Source: Planctomycetota bacterium
Lineage (GTDB): Bacteria; Planctomycetota; UBA1135; GCA-002686595
Direction of reading: 5' to 3'
DNA: 64,000 nucleotides
NCBI GenBank assembly: GCA_012959785.1
Contig: DUCM01000015.1
Location: 1 to 64,000 of the forward strand
Program-made: the position numbers and the translations under genes
The notes under the pieces: model-generated
Told to the model about the DNA's origin: nothing
Database searches by the model: none
What the model saw: only the letters and a program-made list of their open reading frames with translations
In this document: positions 25,944 to 34,654 of the stretch, piece by piece
Numbering within the stretch: position 1 is the stretch's first letter
Layout: every line of letters starts with the position of its first letter

Positions 25944-28016
25944 CTACAATCTGAGGTGCATGCCGAAGACCAAGCGCGCCCCGGGTGAATCCACACCCGA
26001 GGCGTGGATGCGATAGCCGTTATCGAGGATGTTGTGCAGGCCGACCCACCAGTCCGAGGCCTCGTTGATCGCGCCGCCGAACTCGAAGTTCAAGGTCGCC
26101 CAACCTGGTGTGCCGCCGGGGTTGATGCGCGGGTCGCTCACATCCTGGGGATGTAAGCGATTCTGTTGGCTGGCCCAGTTCATGAAGAGCCGTGCCCTGT
26201 GCACCTGATGAAATGGCACCTCGGGGTCATAGTGCAGGCTCACCTGACCGTTGAAGGGCGGCACACGGCGCGCGGGAATGTTCTCACCCAACTGAGGATC
26301 GTCTTGCAGGCCATAAACAAGAGCCGCTTTGGTGGATACGGCAAAGGCCGACTCGCGATCCATCAACTGGCGTCGAAGACCTATCTCGCCACCGAAGAGC
26401 TCCACGCTGCCGGTGTTTTCGCGCTGATAGGTCTCATCGCCCGTGATGGCGGGATCTCCCTCGTCGATCAAAATGCGTCCGATGGAGTCGTTGATCTTGG
26501 TGGCAAAAAACGCAACGGTCGCGTCCCAGTTTTCGCGGCGGATAGCCAGGGCCACTTCGGCCATCACACTCTCTTCGGGGGCGAGGTTGGGGTTGGCGAG
26601 TTCATCGCCGCCAGCGAAGGATCCGTCGTTGGCGAGGTCGTCGAGGTTCGGCGCCCGAAAGCCCTGGGCCAGGGTAAAGGTCGCGTTGACGCCGTCATCC
26701 AACTCGTTGGCCGCCTCGAAGCTGGCAGTGAGCGCATCGAAGGAATCGCTGGTTTTTGTACCCGAGGAAAAGTCGCGAAAGGAGAAATCGAAGTACGAGT
26801 AGCGCAGGCCGAGGGTCAAAAAGACGGGGTCGAAGGAAAATATCTCGTCCTGAACGAAGATGCCGCCGCGAGCGTACTCTGAATCCTCGGCAAAGGCGCC
26901 GGCCTTGGGCACCGGAGGACCAGGAGGAATGGTGTCCCGCCGTAGCGAGTCCACGCCGTCGTAGGTCAAGTCAATCCCCCAGGTAAAGAACTGACTGCTT
27001 CCCACGGCGCGGAGCCAGTCCACACCAAGCCCCAGGGTGTAAACCTCGTCCTCTTCGAAGCGGTTGGTTGTAGATCCGGTCTTCCTGCGATTGCGCTGCT
27101 CGCGGTAGGAATGCACTTGGGCGCGCACATGCACGGCGTCGACGAAGCCGCCCGAGTCCTCGTCGCTGAAGGAGACCTGGTAGCCGCGGCGATCCTGGAG
27201 AGAGTAGTGCCAGATCTCACTGTTGGCCGTGGCCGCGATACTGCCGTCGGAATGAAAGCCGGGATTCAAGCGGTCTGTACGGGGCACATTGAAGTCGCGG
27301 TTGACCCGGCTGGTCATGCGCAGGGTCTTTTTCTCGCCCAGGGCGTACTCGTAGGCCCCGAATAACGAGTGGCCTTTGAAGCCGGTGTTTGCCGCGGTTT
27401 CGTTGTCAGCGATGCGCAGATCGCTGAAATCGTGCAGACTGCCCACCAAGAGCAGGCCGTGGTCTTCACGGGCTGCCGAGAGCCCCAGGGAACCGAGGCC
27501 TCCACGAACAGAGGTGTCGTAGTTGCCATCAAAGACTGCCAGGACCGGTCCGGTGTACTCGGCCCCGTCCTGGGAGGCGGGTTTTCTGCGCTTGGTCCAA
27601 ATCGAAATCACACCGCCGATGGCGTCTGAACCGTACTTCACCGAAGAAGATCCTCGGATGATCTCCACCCGCTCGACGATGGCGGGGTCGATCGTGTTCA
27701 GGCTCTGATTCGGCCCAAAACGGGTGGTCGAATCGTTCAAGCGCACACCATCCACGAGGATCAGAATCTGGTTCCCGAGCAAACCGCGGATAACCGGGGC
27801 TCCGCCGCCGTAGTTGGTCTCCTGGATCCACACGCCGGCGGCTTGGCCGATGGCACGGGGCAGGGAATTGCGGCCGGTCTTGCGCAATTGTTCGCCGCTG
27901 ATGACGGTCAGCTTGGCTGCGTTGCTGGTGACGGTTTCTCGAAACCTGGGCGCGCGGATGAGGGTTTCAGAAAGTTCGGGAGTCTGGATAACCAGAAGCA
28001 GCAACAGCTGAAGCAT
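25944..28016 (-). CDS. TonB-dependent outer-membrane receptor
   Basis: From ATG at 28016 the product has 690 residues. After a hydrophobic leader (MLQLLLLLVIQT) comes the plug domain: GVWIQETNYGGGAPVIRG, ILILVDGVRLNDS and VERVEIIRGSSSVKYGSDAI. A 22-strand-type barrel with many aromatic-rich alternating segments follows, for example FRAPNLDDLANDGSF and NLAPEESVMAEVAL. The last residue is not the usual aromatic: the chain ends RLVFGMHLRL. The ligand (siderophore, vitamin B12 or glycan) cannot be told, and I see no cobalamin riboswitch in the upstream DNA. The frame is open to 28316, but the upstream part crosses tRNA-Gly and a tandem repeat. tonB follows. Confidence 0.9.
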   Translation of the reverse strand: MLQLLLLLVIQTPELSETLIRAPRFRETVTSNAAKLTVISGEQLRKTGRNSLPRAIGQAAGVWIQETNYGGGAPVIRGLLGNQILILVDGVRLNDSTTRFGPNQSLNTIDPAIVERVEIIRGSSSVKYGSDAIGGVISIWTKRRKPASQDGAEYTGPVLAVFDGNYDTSVRGGLGSLGLSAAREDHGLLLVGSLHDFSDLRIADNETAANTGFKGHSLFGAYEYALGEKKTLRMTSRVNRDFNVPRTDRLNPGFHSDGSIAATANSEIWHYSLQDRRGYQVSFSDEDSGGFVDAVHVRAQVHSYREQRNRRKTGSTTNRFEEDEVYTLGLGVDWLRAVGSSQFFTWGIDLTYDGVDSLRRDTIPPGPPVPKAGAFAEDSEYARGGIFVQDEIFSFDPVFLTLGLRYSYFDFSFRDFSSGTKTSDSFDALTASFEAANELDDGVNATFTLAQGFRAPNLDDLANDGSFAGGDELANPNLAPEESVMAEVALAIRRENWDATVAFFATKINDSIGRILIDEGDPAITGDETYQRENTGSVELFGGEIGLRRQLMDRESAFAVSTKAALVYGLQDDPQLGENIPARRVPPFNGQVSLHYDPEVPFHQVHRARLFMNWASQQNRLHPQDVSDPRINPGGTPGWATLNFEFGGAINEASDWWVGLHNILDNGYRIHASGVDSPGARLVFGMHLRL

Positions 28017-28154
28017 GGCGAAGTGCGTTTTCTTCGGGGGGAGCTGGGGAGGAAGCTTACGAGAGGAGCCCAAGGCCCTCAACGAAGCTACCGTGGGGTA
28101 GTTCATCACCAGTGAGGAAAAAGTCCGCTCCCCCTGCCATGCACCTCGGCGCTG

Positions 28155-28218
28155 TGCCCCTGCCCAGAAATGCCCCTGCCCAGAAATGCCCCTGCCCAGA
28201 AATGCCCCTGCCCAGAGA
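28155..28218 (+). repeat. Four tandem copies of a 16-bp unit
   Basis: The unit TGCCCCTGCCCAGAAA occurs at 28155, 28171, 28187 and 28203; the last copy ends AGAGA. It lies in the leader region of the TonB-dependent receptor gene, between its start and tRNA-Gly. Copies 1-3 look identical, which points to recent expansion by slippage. Confidence 0.9.
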
Positions 28219-28271
28219 TTCGGCCAAGAAAGACGCCCGCGAGCTCCGGTAGGAGCCCGCGGGCGTTTGAA

Positions 28272-28346
28272 TGGAGCGGCTGAAGGGATTTGAACCCTCG
28301 ACATCGACCTTGGCAAGGTCGCGCTCTACCACTGAGCTACAGCCGC
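28272..28346 (-). tRNA. tRNA-Gly (anticodon GCC)
   Basis: The minus strand gives acceptor GCGGCTG/CAGCCGC, D-arm GCTC/GAGC, anticodon stem CGACC/GGTCG with loop TTGCCAA, T-arm GAGGG-TTCAAAT-CCCTT, discriminator T and an encoded CCA. Anticodon GCC reads glycine GGC/GGU codons. Confidence 0.95.
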
Positions 28347-28440
28347 ATCTTTACAAGCGCAGGAAGCATAGCCCGCCCGCCGGGAATGGCAAGCCGCGAG
28401 GCGGGACTCTTGGCCCTTCGACAGCCCCTTTGCGCTGCCT

Positions 28441-29247
28441 TCAAGTCCGGGGAGATGCTCTTCCGGCCCGCTGGAGGGCTTTCAACACCAACTCGCCAGC
28501 TGAACGGGCGGCCTCCTCAAGAGCCACCCCCGACGCCAGCGCGCCCGCCAAGGAGCTGGCGAAGCGGCAGCCCGAGCCCCGTATCTCGGCCCCCTCAAGG
28601 CGCGGGTGCCGCAGCCATTGTGGCTCGCCATCGGCGGCCAGCACGAGATCGCAAACAGGGTCCTCCGTGCCGTGGCCGCCCTTGAGAACCACGGCCGCCG
28701 CGCCTGCCGCCACGAGCTCCCGGGCACTGGCGAGGCGGGCTTCCAGGTCGCTGGTGAGGTCCTCCGCTGGCCGCCCGACAAGGAGCGCGGCCTCGGGGAT
28801 GTTGGGCGTCCAGATCAGGCCCAGGGGCAGGAGCGTCTCGCGCAAAACGGCGAGAGCCTCGTCGTCCAAGAAACGGGCGCCACTTGAGGCGCGCACCACG
28901 GGGTCGAGGACAACCGCCAAGTCATCGCCGCAGCGAGCGCGCAACTCTCCTATCAGATCTGCGGCACGGCACAGGGCTTCCGCAGAAGGCAGGAGGCCGA
29001 ACTTGACCGCGCCGAGCTCGCGAGTTCCCGCGGCAAGAGCCAGGGCCTCGCGTGTCCAAGACTCCCCATCCACGGCGCAAAGCGACCTGAGCCCCCCGTC
29101 ATCCTGCTGACTCCAGGCGGTTACGCAGACTAGCGCACAGATGCCCTGGGCCGCCAGTGCCTCGCGATCGGCATCGACTCCCGCGCCGCCGCTCGAGTCA
29201 CTACCGGCGATGACGAGGACGCAGGGCCCCTCCAAGCTCGCGCTCAC
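28441..29247 (-). CDS. thiD: Hydroxymethylpyrimidine/phosphomethylpyrimidine kinase
   Basis: A 268-residue ThiD, which phosphorylates HMP and then HMP-phosphate in thiamine biosynthesis. LVIAGSDSSGGAGVDAD is the substrate loop, DPVVRASSGARFLDDEAL and TPNIPEAALL are family blocks, and GSGCRFASSLAGALA is the anion hole and catalytic region. The GTG start at 29247 overlaps the stop of the DHH phosphoesterase gene as GTGA, so it is translated from the same mRNA. No other thiamine genes and no evident TPP riboswitch are nearby, so this gene seems separated from the rest of the pathway. Confidence 0.93.
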   Translation of the reverse strand: MSASLEGPCVLVIAGSDSSGGAGVDADREALAAQGICALVCVTAWSQQDDGGLRSLCAVDGESWTREALALAAGTRELGAVKFGLLPSAEALCRAADLIGELRARCGDDLAVVLDPVVRASSGARFLDDEALAVLRETLLPLGLIWTPNIPEAALLVGRPAEDLTSDLEARLASARELVAAGAAAVVLKGGHGTEDPVCDLVLAADGEPQWLRHPRLEGAEIRGSGCRFASSLAGALASGVALEEAARSAGELVLKALQRAGRASPRT

Positions 29248-30368
29248 GAGAGCGGTCTACCGGCGGCGGGCAGCTCGCCTTCCTCTTGCGAACCCAGGGT
29301 GGCCAAGGCGCGCTTGCGCAGGCCCCGTTCGACGCTTTGGATCGTGCTTTCGCCCATATCGTCGAGGGTAATGCGTGCGCCGGCGATGTGGCCATGGCCA
29401 CCGAAGGACCCGTCGCCGCCCAGAACGCGCGACATCAATGGATAGGCATTGCCAAAGGCCGAGTCGGTGCGCAGGGAAAGTACATAGTCGCCGTCTTCTT
29501 CCACGGCGCCGCCCACCACCACCCACGAGCAACCCTTCATGCGCAAGATAAAGTCCGCCATCTCGGCCACGAACTCGGGGTGGCTGACCTCGCCCAAGAG
29601 AGCCAAAACGAGGGCGCCATGCTGGCGCGCAACGCTCAACGCTCCGTGCAGTTCGGAGTAGTACACACGCGGCAGGGGCGGGTGTTGGATGTCACAGATC
29701 AGGTCGCGATGGCTCTCGCGGAACATGGCGTAGTAGGCTTCTTCGTCGAGTTCCGAGGAGTTGCGCGAGAGGTCGGCGGTGTCGTAACGGATCCCGCAAA
29801 AAAGCGCCGTGGCCACATGGCCGCTTGCCTGGCAACCAGCGTCGCGCAGGTACTCGTAGACTATGGTGGCGGTGGCACCAATCCCCAGGCGCACATCGGC
29901 GTGGGGCACGGCGTCCAGCACACCGTCCTTCGGATGCGCCGGTGGCACATGGTGATCGAAGACCGCCAAGAGGCGAATGTCCTCGGGCAGGAAGGTGTGC
30001 CCGAACCCCGGTTGTGTATCCACCAGGACTGCACCGAAGTAATCCGCCGGATCGATCTCGGCGTAAGTGCTGAACTCGAGGTCGAGGGCTCGCACCAAGG
30101 CCAGGTTTTCCGCACGGTGAATGCGCCCCACCGTGGCCACCTGGGCCTGCATTCCAAAGCCTTCCTGCACCAGGTGACGGATCCCCTCGCAGGAACCGAT
30201 GGCATCGGGGTCGGGACCGCGGTGCGTCAGGATCAACAACTTCCGCCGATCCCCCTCTGGCCCGGCAGCTTCTTCGAGCACGCACCGAAAATGGGCTACA
30301 GCAAGCATGCCAAAATCAGGAGCCGGAGAGCTGGCCTCGGGCTGTTGGGAGCGGTCGGTCTCGGTCAT
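29244..30368 (-). CDS. DHH/DHHA1 family phosphoesterase (NrnA-like)
   Basis: A 374-residue protein with DHH motifs: THRGPDPDAIGS (motif I), VLVDTQPGFG (II) and VFDHHVPPAH (III, DHH itself). The C-terminal DHHA1 domain has FGGHGHIAGARI. NrnA-type members cleave nanoRNA, pAp or cyclic-dinucleotide products using manganese. The N-terminus (about 40 residues) is longer than usual. It precedes thiD with a 4-nt overlap. Which substrate it uses (oligoribonucleotide, pAp or pApA) cannot be resolved by eye. Confidence 0.88.
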   Translation of the reverse strand: MTETDRSQQPEASSPAPDFGMLAVAHFRCVLEEAAGPEGDRRKLLILTHRGPDPDAIGSCEGIRHLVQEGFGMQAQVATVGRIHRAENLALVRALDLEFSTYAEIDPADYFGAVLVDTQPGFGHTFLPEDIRLLAVFDHHVPPAHPKDGVLDAVPHADVRLGIGATATIVYEYLRDAGCQASGHVATALFCGIRYDTADLSRNSSELDEEAYYAMFRESHRDLICDIQHPPLPRVYYSELHGALSVARQHGALVLALLGEVSHPEFVAEMADFILRMKGCSWVVVGGAVEEDGDYVLSLRTDSAFGNAYPLMSRVLGGDGSFGGHGHIAGARITLDDMGESTIQSVERGLRKRALATLGSQEEGELPAAGRPLS

Positions 30369-30491
30369 GGCAGGCAGGCAGGGCCGTTGGGGCAGAGTCT
30401 ACTCCACGGAATGGAGCACTGTCCCGCGCCTTCCCACCGACTTGCCCCACCCGGCGGCAGACAGGGCGCCACGGCCCTCGAATCAGCCGGG

Positions 30492-31418
30492 CTAAAAACC
30501 CCGGTCGATCAGGAACTGCACCGAGGCGAGGATCTCGGAGCGTCCGTGGCTGGAATTGACCTCCACGACTTTCTCGGCTTCGCAAGAGATGTAATCGGCC
30601 ACCTGGCGGAAGTCGACTTCGCCGAGGCCCGGAGGCAGCTCGGCCTTGCCATAGGCAGCATCTTGAAGGTGTATGCCCAAGAGTCGTGAGCCGTACTCTT
30701 CGAGCCAGACGCCTTGGCCGGGCAGGCCCGAGGTACCTCGCAAGTGGACGGTGCCGGAGTCGTGCCAGTAGGAGAGATCCTGACGGGCAAGGTCGTCCAG
30801 GACCCAGCCCATGGCCTCGAAATTTAGGATATCTATGAAGGTCGCCCCGGGCTCCACGGCAAGGCGGATCTCGGGGAACTCGGCGCGCAGGGTGTGGATC
30901 GATCGACACAGGTGCTCGACCTGCAGTTGGCCCTGCTTCTGAACGCGAGCTACAAGATCGGAGATAGCCTCGGTGATCTCTTCCGCGGTGTCTTCGGTGC
31001 TTTTGGCGTGGCGCTCCTTGAGAGCGATGGCCTCGGCCACGAGGTCGGGCTCTTCCACTTCACAACCGCGCAGGATCACCGTGGGGCAGGCGTACTGCTG
31101 GGCTACTTGAATGTGGCGGCGACTGGTGAGTAGCGCCCGTTCGCGAAGCTCGGGGTCGAGCGAGCCCAGCTTGGTCCCCGACATGTGGTCTGAACGCGGA
31201 TTGAGGCAGCCGGTCACGAGCGACACGACCGAGATGCCGGTCTCGCGGCGCGTTTCCTCGAAACCACTCAGCGCCACGGGGTTGTGAGTCAGCCCCAGCT
31301 CCAGCTTGCGGAAACCCATGGCCACAGCCGCGAAGGCCTGGTCCTCAATTGTCTCGAGGCGTGCTCCGTAGCACGATGTCGAGAGCGAAAACTCGTTGGG
31401 AATTCCAGGTTGGGTCAC
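30492..31418 (-). CDS. Sugar phosphate isomerase/epimerase-like TIM barrel
   Basis: A 308-residue AP-endonuclease-2/xylose-isomerase-like TIM barrel with a GTG start at 31418. The expected metal-ligand positions are visible as LAVEPGATF (Glu), YWHDSGTVHL (Asp/His), LLGIHLQD (His) and KVVEVNSSHGRSEIL (Glu). Such enzymes isomerise or epimerise sugars and inositols. It is cytoplasmic, with no leader, unlike the exported relative at 55248. It lies 123 nt upstream of the DHH phosphoesterase gene and may share its transcript. Substrate unknown. Confidence 0.8.
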   Translation of the reverse strand: MTQPGIPNEFSLSTSCYGARLETIEDQAFAAVAMGFRKLELGLTHNPVALSGFEETRRETGISVVSLVTGCLNPRSDHMSGTKLGSLDPELRERALLTSRRHIQVAQQYACPTVILRGCEVEEPDLVAEAIALKERHAKSTEDTAEEITEAISDLVARVQKQGQLQVEHLCRSIHTLRAEFPEIRLAVEPGATFIDILNFEAMGWVLDDLARQDLSYWHDSGTVHLRGTSGLPGQGVWLEEYGSRLLGIHLQDAAYGKAELPPGLGEVDFRQVADYISCEAEKVVEVNSSHGRSEILASVQFLIDRGF

Positions 31419-31774
31419 GGCCGGTTCAGAACATGGGAAAGGATGGGTGCGGGCATCAGGAGAAGGAACCCGCGCTTTGGCGCTCTGTCTCTATCGTGGA
31501 CAGAGCGCAAATCCCAACAGGTCAATCGCGCTCCCTGGACCCCGGGTTGAATTTTCTTCCCAGTTCTGCGTCCCAAGAGGGCTTCAAGCGCCGCCCCTCT
31601 GAATGAGAGCACGGACGAGTTCCTGTATTGTCAAGATTAGCTAGAAGATTGCAATCCTGGAGGCCGAGAGCGCCTCGCCACCGCCGCCGCGAGGGCTCTT
31701 GGCTGATCGCGGGCTCGAAGAGCCGCAGCACTCCGAGGGGCGCGGGCCCGCCCAAAGCGCTAACCTCTGCCACC
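31419..31774. other. Divergent intergenic region
   Basis: About 355 bp separate the TIM-barrel gene (minus) from the small membrane protein gene (plus). Short frames here lack family resemblance. The region should contain promoters for both directions; none stands out clearly. Confidence 0.5.
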
Positions 31775-32158
31775 ATGAAGTCCTTGCGCATCATGTGGAT
31801 CGCTTCGATCCTGTGGGCCGTCTTCTGGGCCTACGCGGGTCAACGGTGGTTCCGCGATGCCTGGCACGAAGAGTCCACCCTGTTCGAATTGGGCGACAAG
31901 CTTGAACGCTATCTCGCCGCCGTGGGCTCCATGACCGTGGGACTCATGCCGTTTAGCCTGACCTGGCTCGCACACAAGTTCCAGAAGAGTCGCGAGCGTG
32001 GCCGGCTGCTCAAGGAAAAGCATCGCATCGAACTGCGGCTGCAAAAACTCGACGAGGAGCGCGCTACCAAGGCGGAACGCAAGGGCAAGCCCGAGCCGCA
32101 AGCGGGCGCAGCGGAAGACGCCAAGGACACGCCGGCGACGGATTCGCCGAACTCTTAG
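31775..32158 (+). CDS. Small membrane-anchored protein with basic coiled-coil tail
   Basis: A 127-residue protein from ATG at 31775. Two hydrophobic segments (IMWIASILWAVFWAYAG and VGSMTVGLMPFSLTWLA) are followed by a highly charged, probably helical tail (SRERGRLLKEKHRIELRL and further Lys/Glu) and a disordered Ala/Asp/Pro end. The frame is open upstream to 31628, but only this ATG gives a sensible N-terminus. The stop overlaps the end of purB on the opposite strand by 4 nt. No family recognised. Confidence 0.6.
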   Translation: MKSLRIMWIASILWAVFWAYAGQRWFRDAWHEESTLFELGDKLERYLAAVGSMTVGLMPFSLTWLAHKFQKSRERGRLLKEKHRIELRLQKLDEERATKAERKGKPEPQAGAAEDAKDTPATDSPNS

Positions 32159-33588
32159 ACGCGCACTTCGCCGCTGGCGCCTAGCAGGTCGGCGTGCCGT
32201 TCGAGTAGCGGGTCGACTTCGTCTTCCATGAACTCAAGCACCTGCTCGGGAGCTCGGCCCACGAAGCGGTTGGGGTTCAGGATCTCGTCGATGCGATTCG
32301 CCACGGACCCAAGCAGCGCGCTTTCCTTGAGCCGCGCCGCGAGGTCGTTCACGCCGCCTGCTTTGATGTTCCTCGCGGCGGCAAAGCTGGCCTGGCGCAC
32401 GGCTTCGTGAACATCCTGACGGTCGCCGCCAGCTTTGACGGCCTCCATCATGAGGGCTTCGGAAGCCAAGAAGGGCAGTTCCTCCATGAGATTCTTCTCG
32501 ATCACCTTGGGGTTCACGACGAGCCCAGAGGCCACATTGAGGAACAAGTTCAGGACCGCATCGCAGGCGAGGAACATCTCGGCCATGACGATACGGCGGT
32601 TGGCCGAATCATCAAGAGTGCGCTCAAGCCACTGATTGGCAGCTGTGTGGGCAGTGTTGTCGAGGTGACTCATGACCAGGCGCGACAGTGAACAGATGCG
32701 TTCCGAGCGCATGGGATTGCGCTTCCAGGGCATGGCGCTCGAACCGATTTGGTCGGCCTCGAAGGGCTCTTCGAGCTCCTTTTGGTTGGATAGCAGGCGC
32801 AGGTCCGTAGCGAACTTGTGAGCTGATTGGGCAATCGAGGAGAGCACCTGCCCCACGCGAAAGTCGAGTTGCCGGGGATAGGTCTGGCCGGTGACCTTGA
32901 AACACCGATCAAAACCCAACTTGCGGGTTACGCGCCGATCCAACTCGCGCACCTTTTCATGATCACCGTCGAAGAGCTCCAAAAAACTCGCCTGGGTGCC
33001 GGTGGTGCCCTTGACTCCGCGGAAGCGCACCATGGATTGGGCGTGTTCGAGGTCCGCGAGGTCGTCAATCAGGTCCTGGATCCACAGGCAGGCGCGCTTG
33101 CCCACGGTGGTCGCCTGGGCTGGTTGATAGTGGGTGAACCCGAGGGTCGGCAGCGAGCGCCACCGCAGAGCAAACTCGCGCAAGCCCGCCACCAAACTCA
33201 CGAGTTGCCGGCGCAAGAGGCTCAAGCCGTCGCGCAGGAGAATCGCATCGGTATTATCGGTGACGAAACAGCTGGTGGCTCCCAGATGCAGAATGCCCCG
33301 GGCCTTGGGGCATTGATCGCCCCAAGCGTGGACATGGGCCATGACATCGTGGCGTAGTTTTTCCTCGTAGGCCCGTGCAGCATCGAAATCGATCTCGTCC
33401 AGAGTGGCGCGCAACTCGGCCAGTTGCGACTCCTCGATCCCCAGCCCCAACTCCGCCTCGGCTTCCGCCAGGGCGAGCCATAACCGCCGCCATGTGCTGA
33501 ACTTGCGCTGGGGCGAAAACAGACTACGCATGTCAGATGTCGCGTAGCGCGTGGTGAGAGGATTGGAGTAGTTGTCGTAGTCGGTCAC
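32155..33588 (-). CDS. purB: Adenylosuccinate lyase
   Basis: From GTG at 33588 the product has 477 residues. The pattern RYATSDMRSLFSPQRKFSTWRRLW at the start (as two overlapping blocks), the fumarase/ASL signature GSSAMPWKRNPMRSE, the HYQPAQATT block and RQDVHEAVRQ place it with adenylosuccinate lyases. By eye it is closer to the roughly 480-residue eukaryotic-type ADSL than to the shorter Bacillus type. It cleaves SAICAR and adenylosuccinate, releasing fumarate, in purine synthesis. The frame is open to 34314, but that part lies over the VanZ gene and is a shadow. VanZ ends 71 nt upstream. Confidence 0.94.
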   Translation of the reverse strand: MTDYDNYSNPLTTRYATSDMRSLFSPQRKFSTWRRLWLALAEAEAELGLGIEESQLAELRATLDEIDFDAARAYEEKLRHDVMAHVHAWGDQCPKARGILHLGATSCFVTDNTDAILLRDGLSLLRRQLVSLVAGLREFALRWRSLPTLGFTHYQPAQATTVGKRACLWIQDLIDDLADLEHAQSMVRFRGVKGTTGTQASFLELFDGDHEKVRELDRRVTRKLGFDRCFKVTGQTYPRQLDFRVGQVLSSIAQSAHKFATDLRLLSNQKELEEPFEADQIGSSAMPWKRNPMRSERICSLSRLVMSHLDNTAHTAANQWLERTLDDSANRRIVMAEMFLACDAVLNLFLNVASGLVVNPKVIEKNLMEELPFLASEALMMEAVKAGGDRQDVHEAVRQASFAAARNIKAGGVNDLAARLKESALLGSVANRIDEILNPNRFVGRAPEQVLEFMEDEVDPLLERHADLLGASGEVRV

Positions 33589-33659
33589 GGAAGCCAAGAA
33601 AAAAGAAGAGTCGCAGAAGGTTAAACTATCTAAGCAGGCGGACAGTCTAACCGAGCGGG

Positions 33660-34172
33660 CTACAGAATCGTGGATAGGCCGCCGGACAGGGCGCACGCGG
33701 CCAAAGCGAGAGCCACGCGCCAGCGCAAGCCAGCTTCGGTGGAAGCCGCGCGGGGCACGTAGGCAATGATCCAGAGGGTCATGACGGCTCCCACCATGTC
33801 GGTCAAGAGATCGAGGGCCGACGAGTCGCGACCGAGGACAGAGAGCTGATGCCACTCGTCCACGAACCCGTAAGAGAACACAAAGGCCAGAATCGAAAGC
33901 ACCCCGCGGCGCCCCAGCCGCGGCCAGCCATCTTCGCGCGGCAGAACCAGGGCACTCCAAAGGGCCAACAGCCCGAACAGCGGCGCGTGGGCGGAGTTGT
34001 AGAGCCAGACCAGGAGGGTTGTTGTGGGAAGGCCGGTCGACTCCATGCTTGAGATTTGCCAAACGACTGACATCCAAGCGAGGACGAACACCAAGGCTAC
34101 GGGGCGACCGGCGTGCTGCAAGCAGGCTCCCACGGCTCGCAGACCTCGCAAACCGGGGCTTGTTCTGTTCAA
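33660..34172 (-). CDS. VanZ-like membrane protein
   Basis: A 170-residue protein with about four transmembrane helices and the VanZ-type segment SYGFVDEWHQLSVLGRDSSALDLLTDMVG, where the conserved DEWHQ and D-x-x-x-D positions are intact. VanZ-like proteins are of poorly known function; VanZ itself gives low-level teicoplanin resistance. The TTG at 34172 overlaps the stop of the anti-sigma kinase gene as TTGA, which supports this unusual start. It is the third gene of a nadC-kinase-vanZ chain of 4-nt overlaps. Confidence 0.8.
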   Translation of the reverse strand: MNRTSPGLRGLRAVGACLQHAGRPVALVFVLAWMSVVWQISSMESTGLPTTTLLVWLYNSAHAPLFGLLALWSALVLPREDGWPRLGRRGVLSILAFVFSYGFVDEWHQLSVLGRDSSALDLLTDMVGAVMTLWIIAYVPRAASTEAGLRWRVALALAACALSGGLSTIL

Positions 34173-34654
34173 GACGCCGAGTCGCCGTGCTGCTCGTGCA
34201 CAGTCTGTTTGTGCACAGTGAACTCGAGCCCCGTGCCATCTTCGGAACGCGCCACAAGAATCTCGTCCACCATCTGCACCAGGAGGAAAAAGCCGCGGCC
34301 GCGTTCGTCCTCAAGGTCGGGCATGCCGTCGGGGTCGAGGAAGGGTTCCATCTCCTGCGGGTCGCCGCCGCCCTGGTCGGAAATGCGCATGACCCAACTG
34401 CCCGCTTGTACCCTCAAGTAGAGCCGCATGCGCACGCCGCCCTCAATGTCGGCCTCTTCCATCGCCGATCCACCACCGCCGTGGTCGACAGCGTTTGAGA
34501 GCAGCTCGGAGGTGACCAGTTCGAGGATGCCCACCTCGTCCTCCACCAGACCGCGCTCGAGGGCAAACTTGCGCACGACCTGTCGCGCCATGCGCGAGGC
34601 GCTGTGGGCCGCGGGCAGGTCGAGACTGAGCTCCTCGGGGTTGTCAGCGTTCAC
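34169..34654 (-). CDS. RsbW/SpoIIAB-type ATP-binding anti-sigma regulatory factor
   Basis: Starting at GTG 34654, the product has 161 residues and consists of one HATPase_c_2 domain: LVTSELLSNAVDHGGGG (N box), MRISDQGGGDP (G1) and DERGRGFFLLVQMVDE (G2). This fold is a serine kinase and anti-sigma factor in partner-switching cascades, or a regulator of other output proteins. The GTG overlaps the nadC TGA as GTGA. The frame is open to 34738 inside nadC, but that stretch is not part of the domain. No anti-anti-sigma factor or sigma factor is adjacent, so its targets are outside the window. Confidence 0.85.
   Translation of the reverse strand: MNADNPEELSLDLPAAHSASRMARQVVRKFALERGLVEDEVGILELVTSELLSNAVDHGGGGSAMEEADIEGGVRMRLYLRVQAGSWVMRISDQGGGDPQEMEPFLDPDGMPDLEDERGRGFFLLVQMVDEILVARSEDGTGLEFTVHKQTVHEQHGDSAS

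Noticed and set aside
28155-28218. CRISPR-like array
   Set aside because: The 16-bp units are directly adjacent with no spacers, and no cas genes are present.
28017-28271. Cobalamin riboswitch before the TonB-dependent receptor
   Set aside because: I looked for the B12-box-like conserved blocks in the transcript sense and did not find them.
33589-34314. N-terminal extension of adenylosuccinate lyase
   Set aside because: It covers the VanZ gene in another frame and has the Arg/Ser-rich composition of a shadow.
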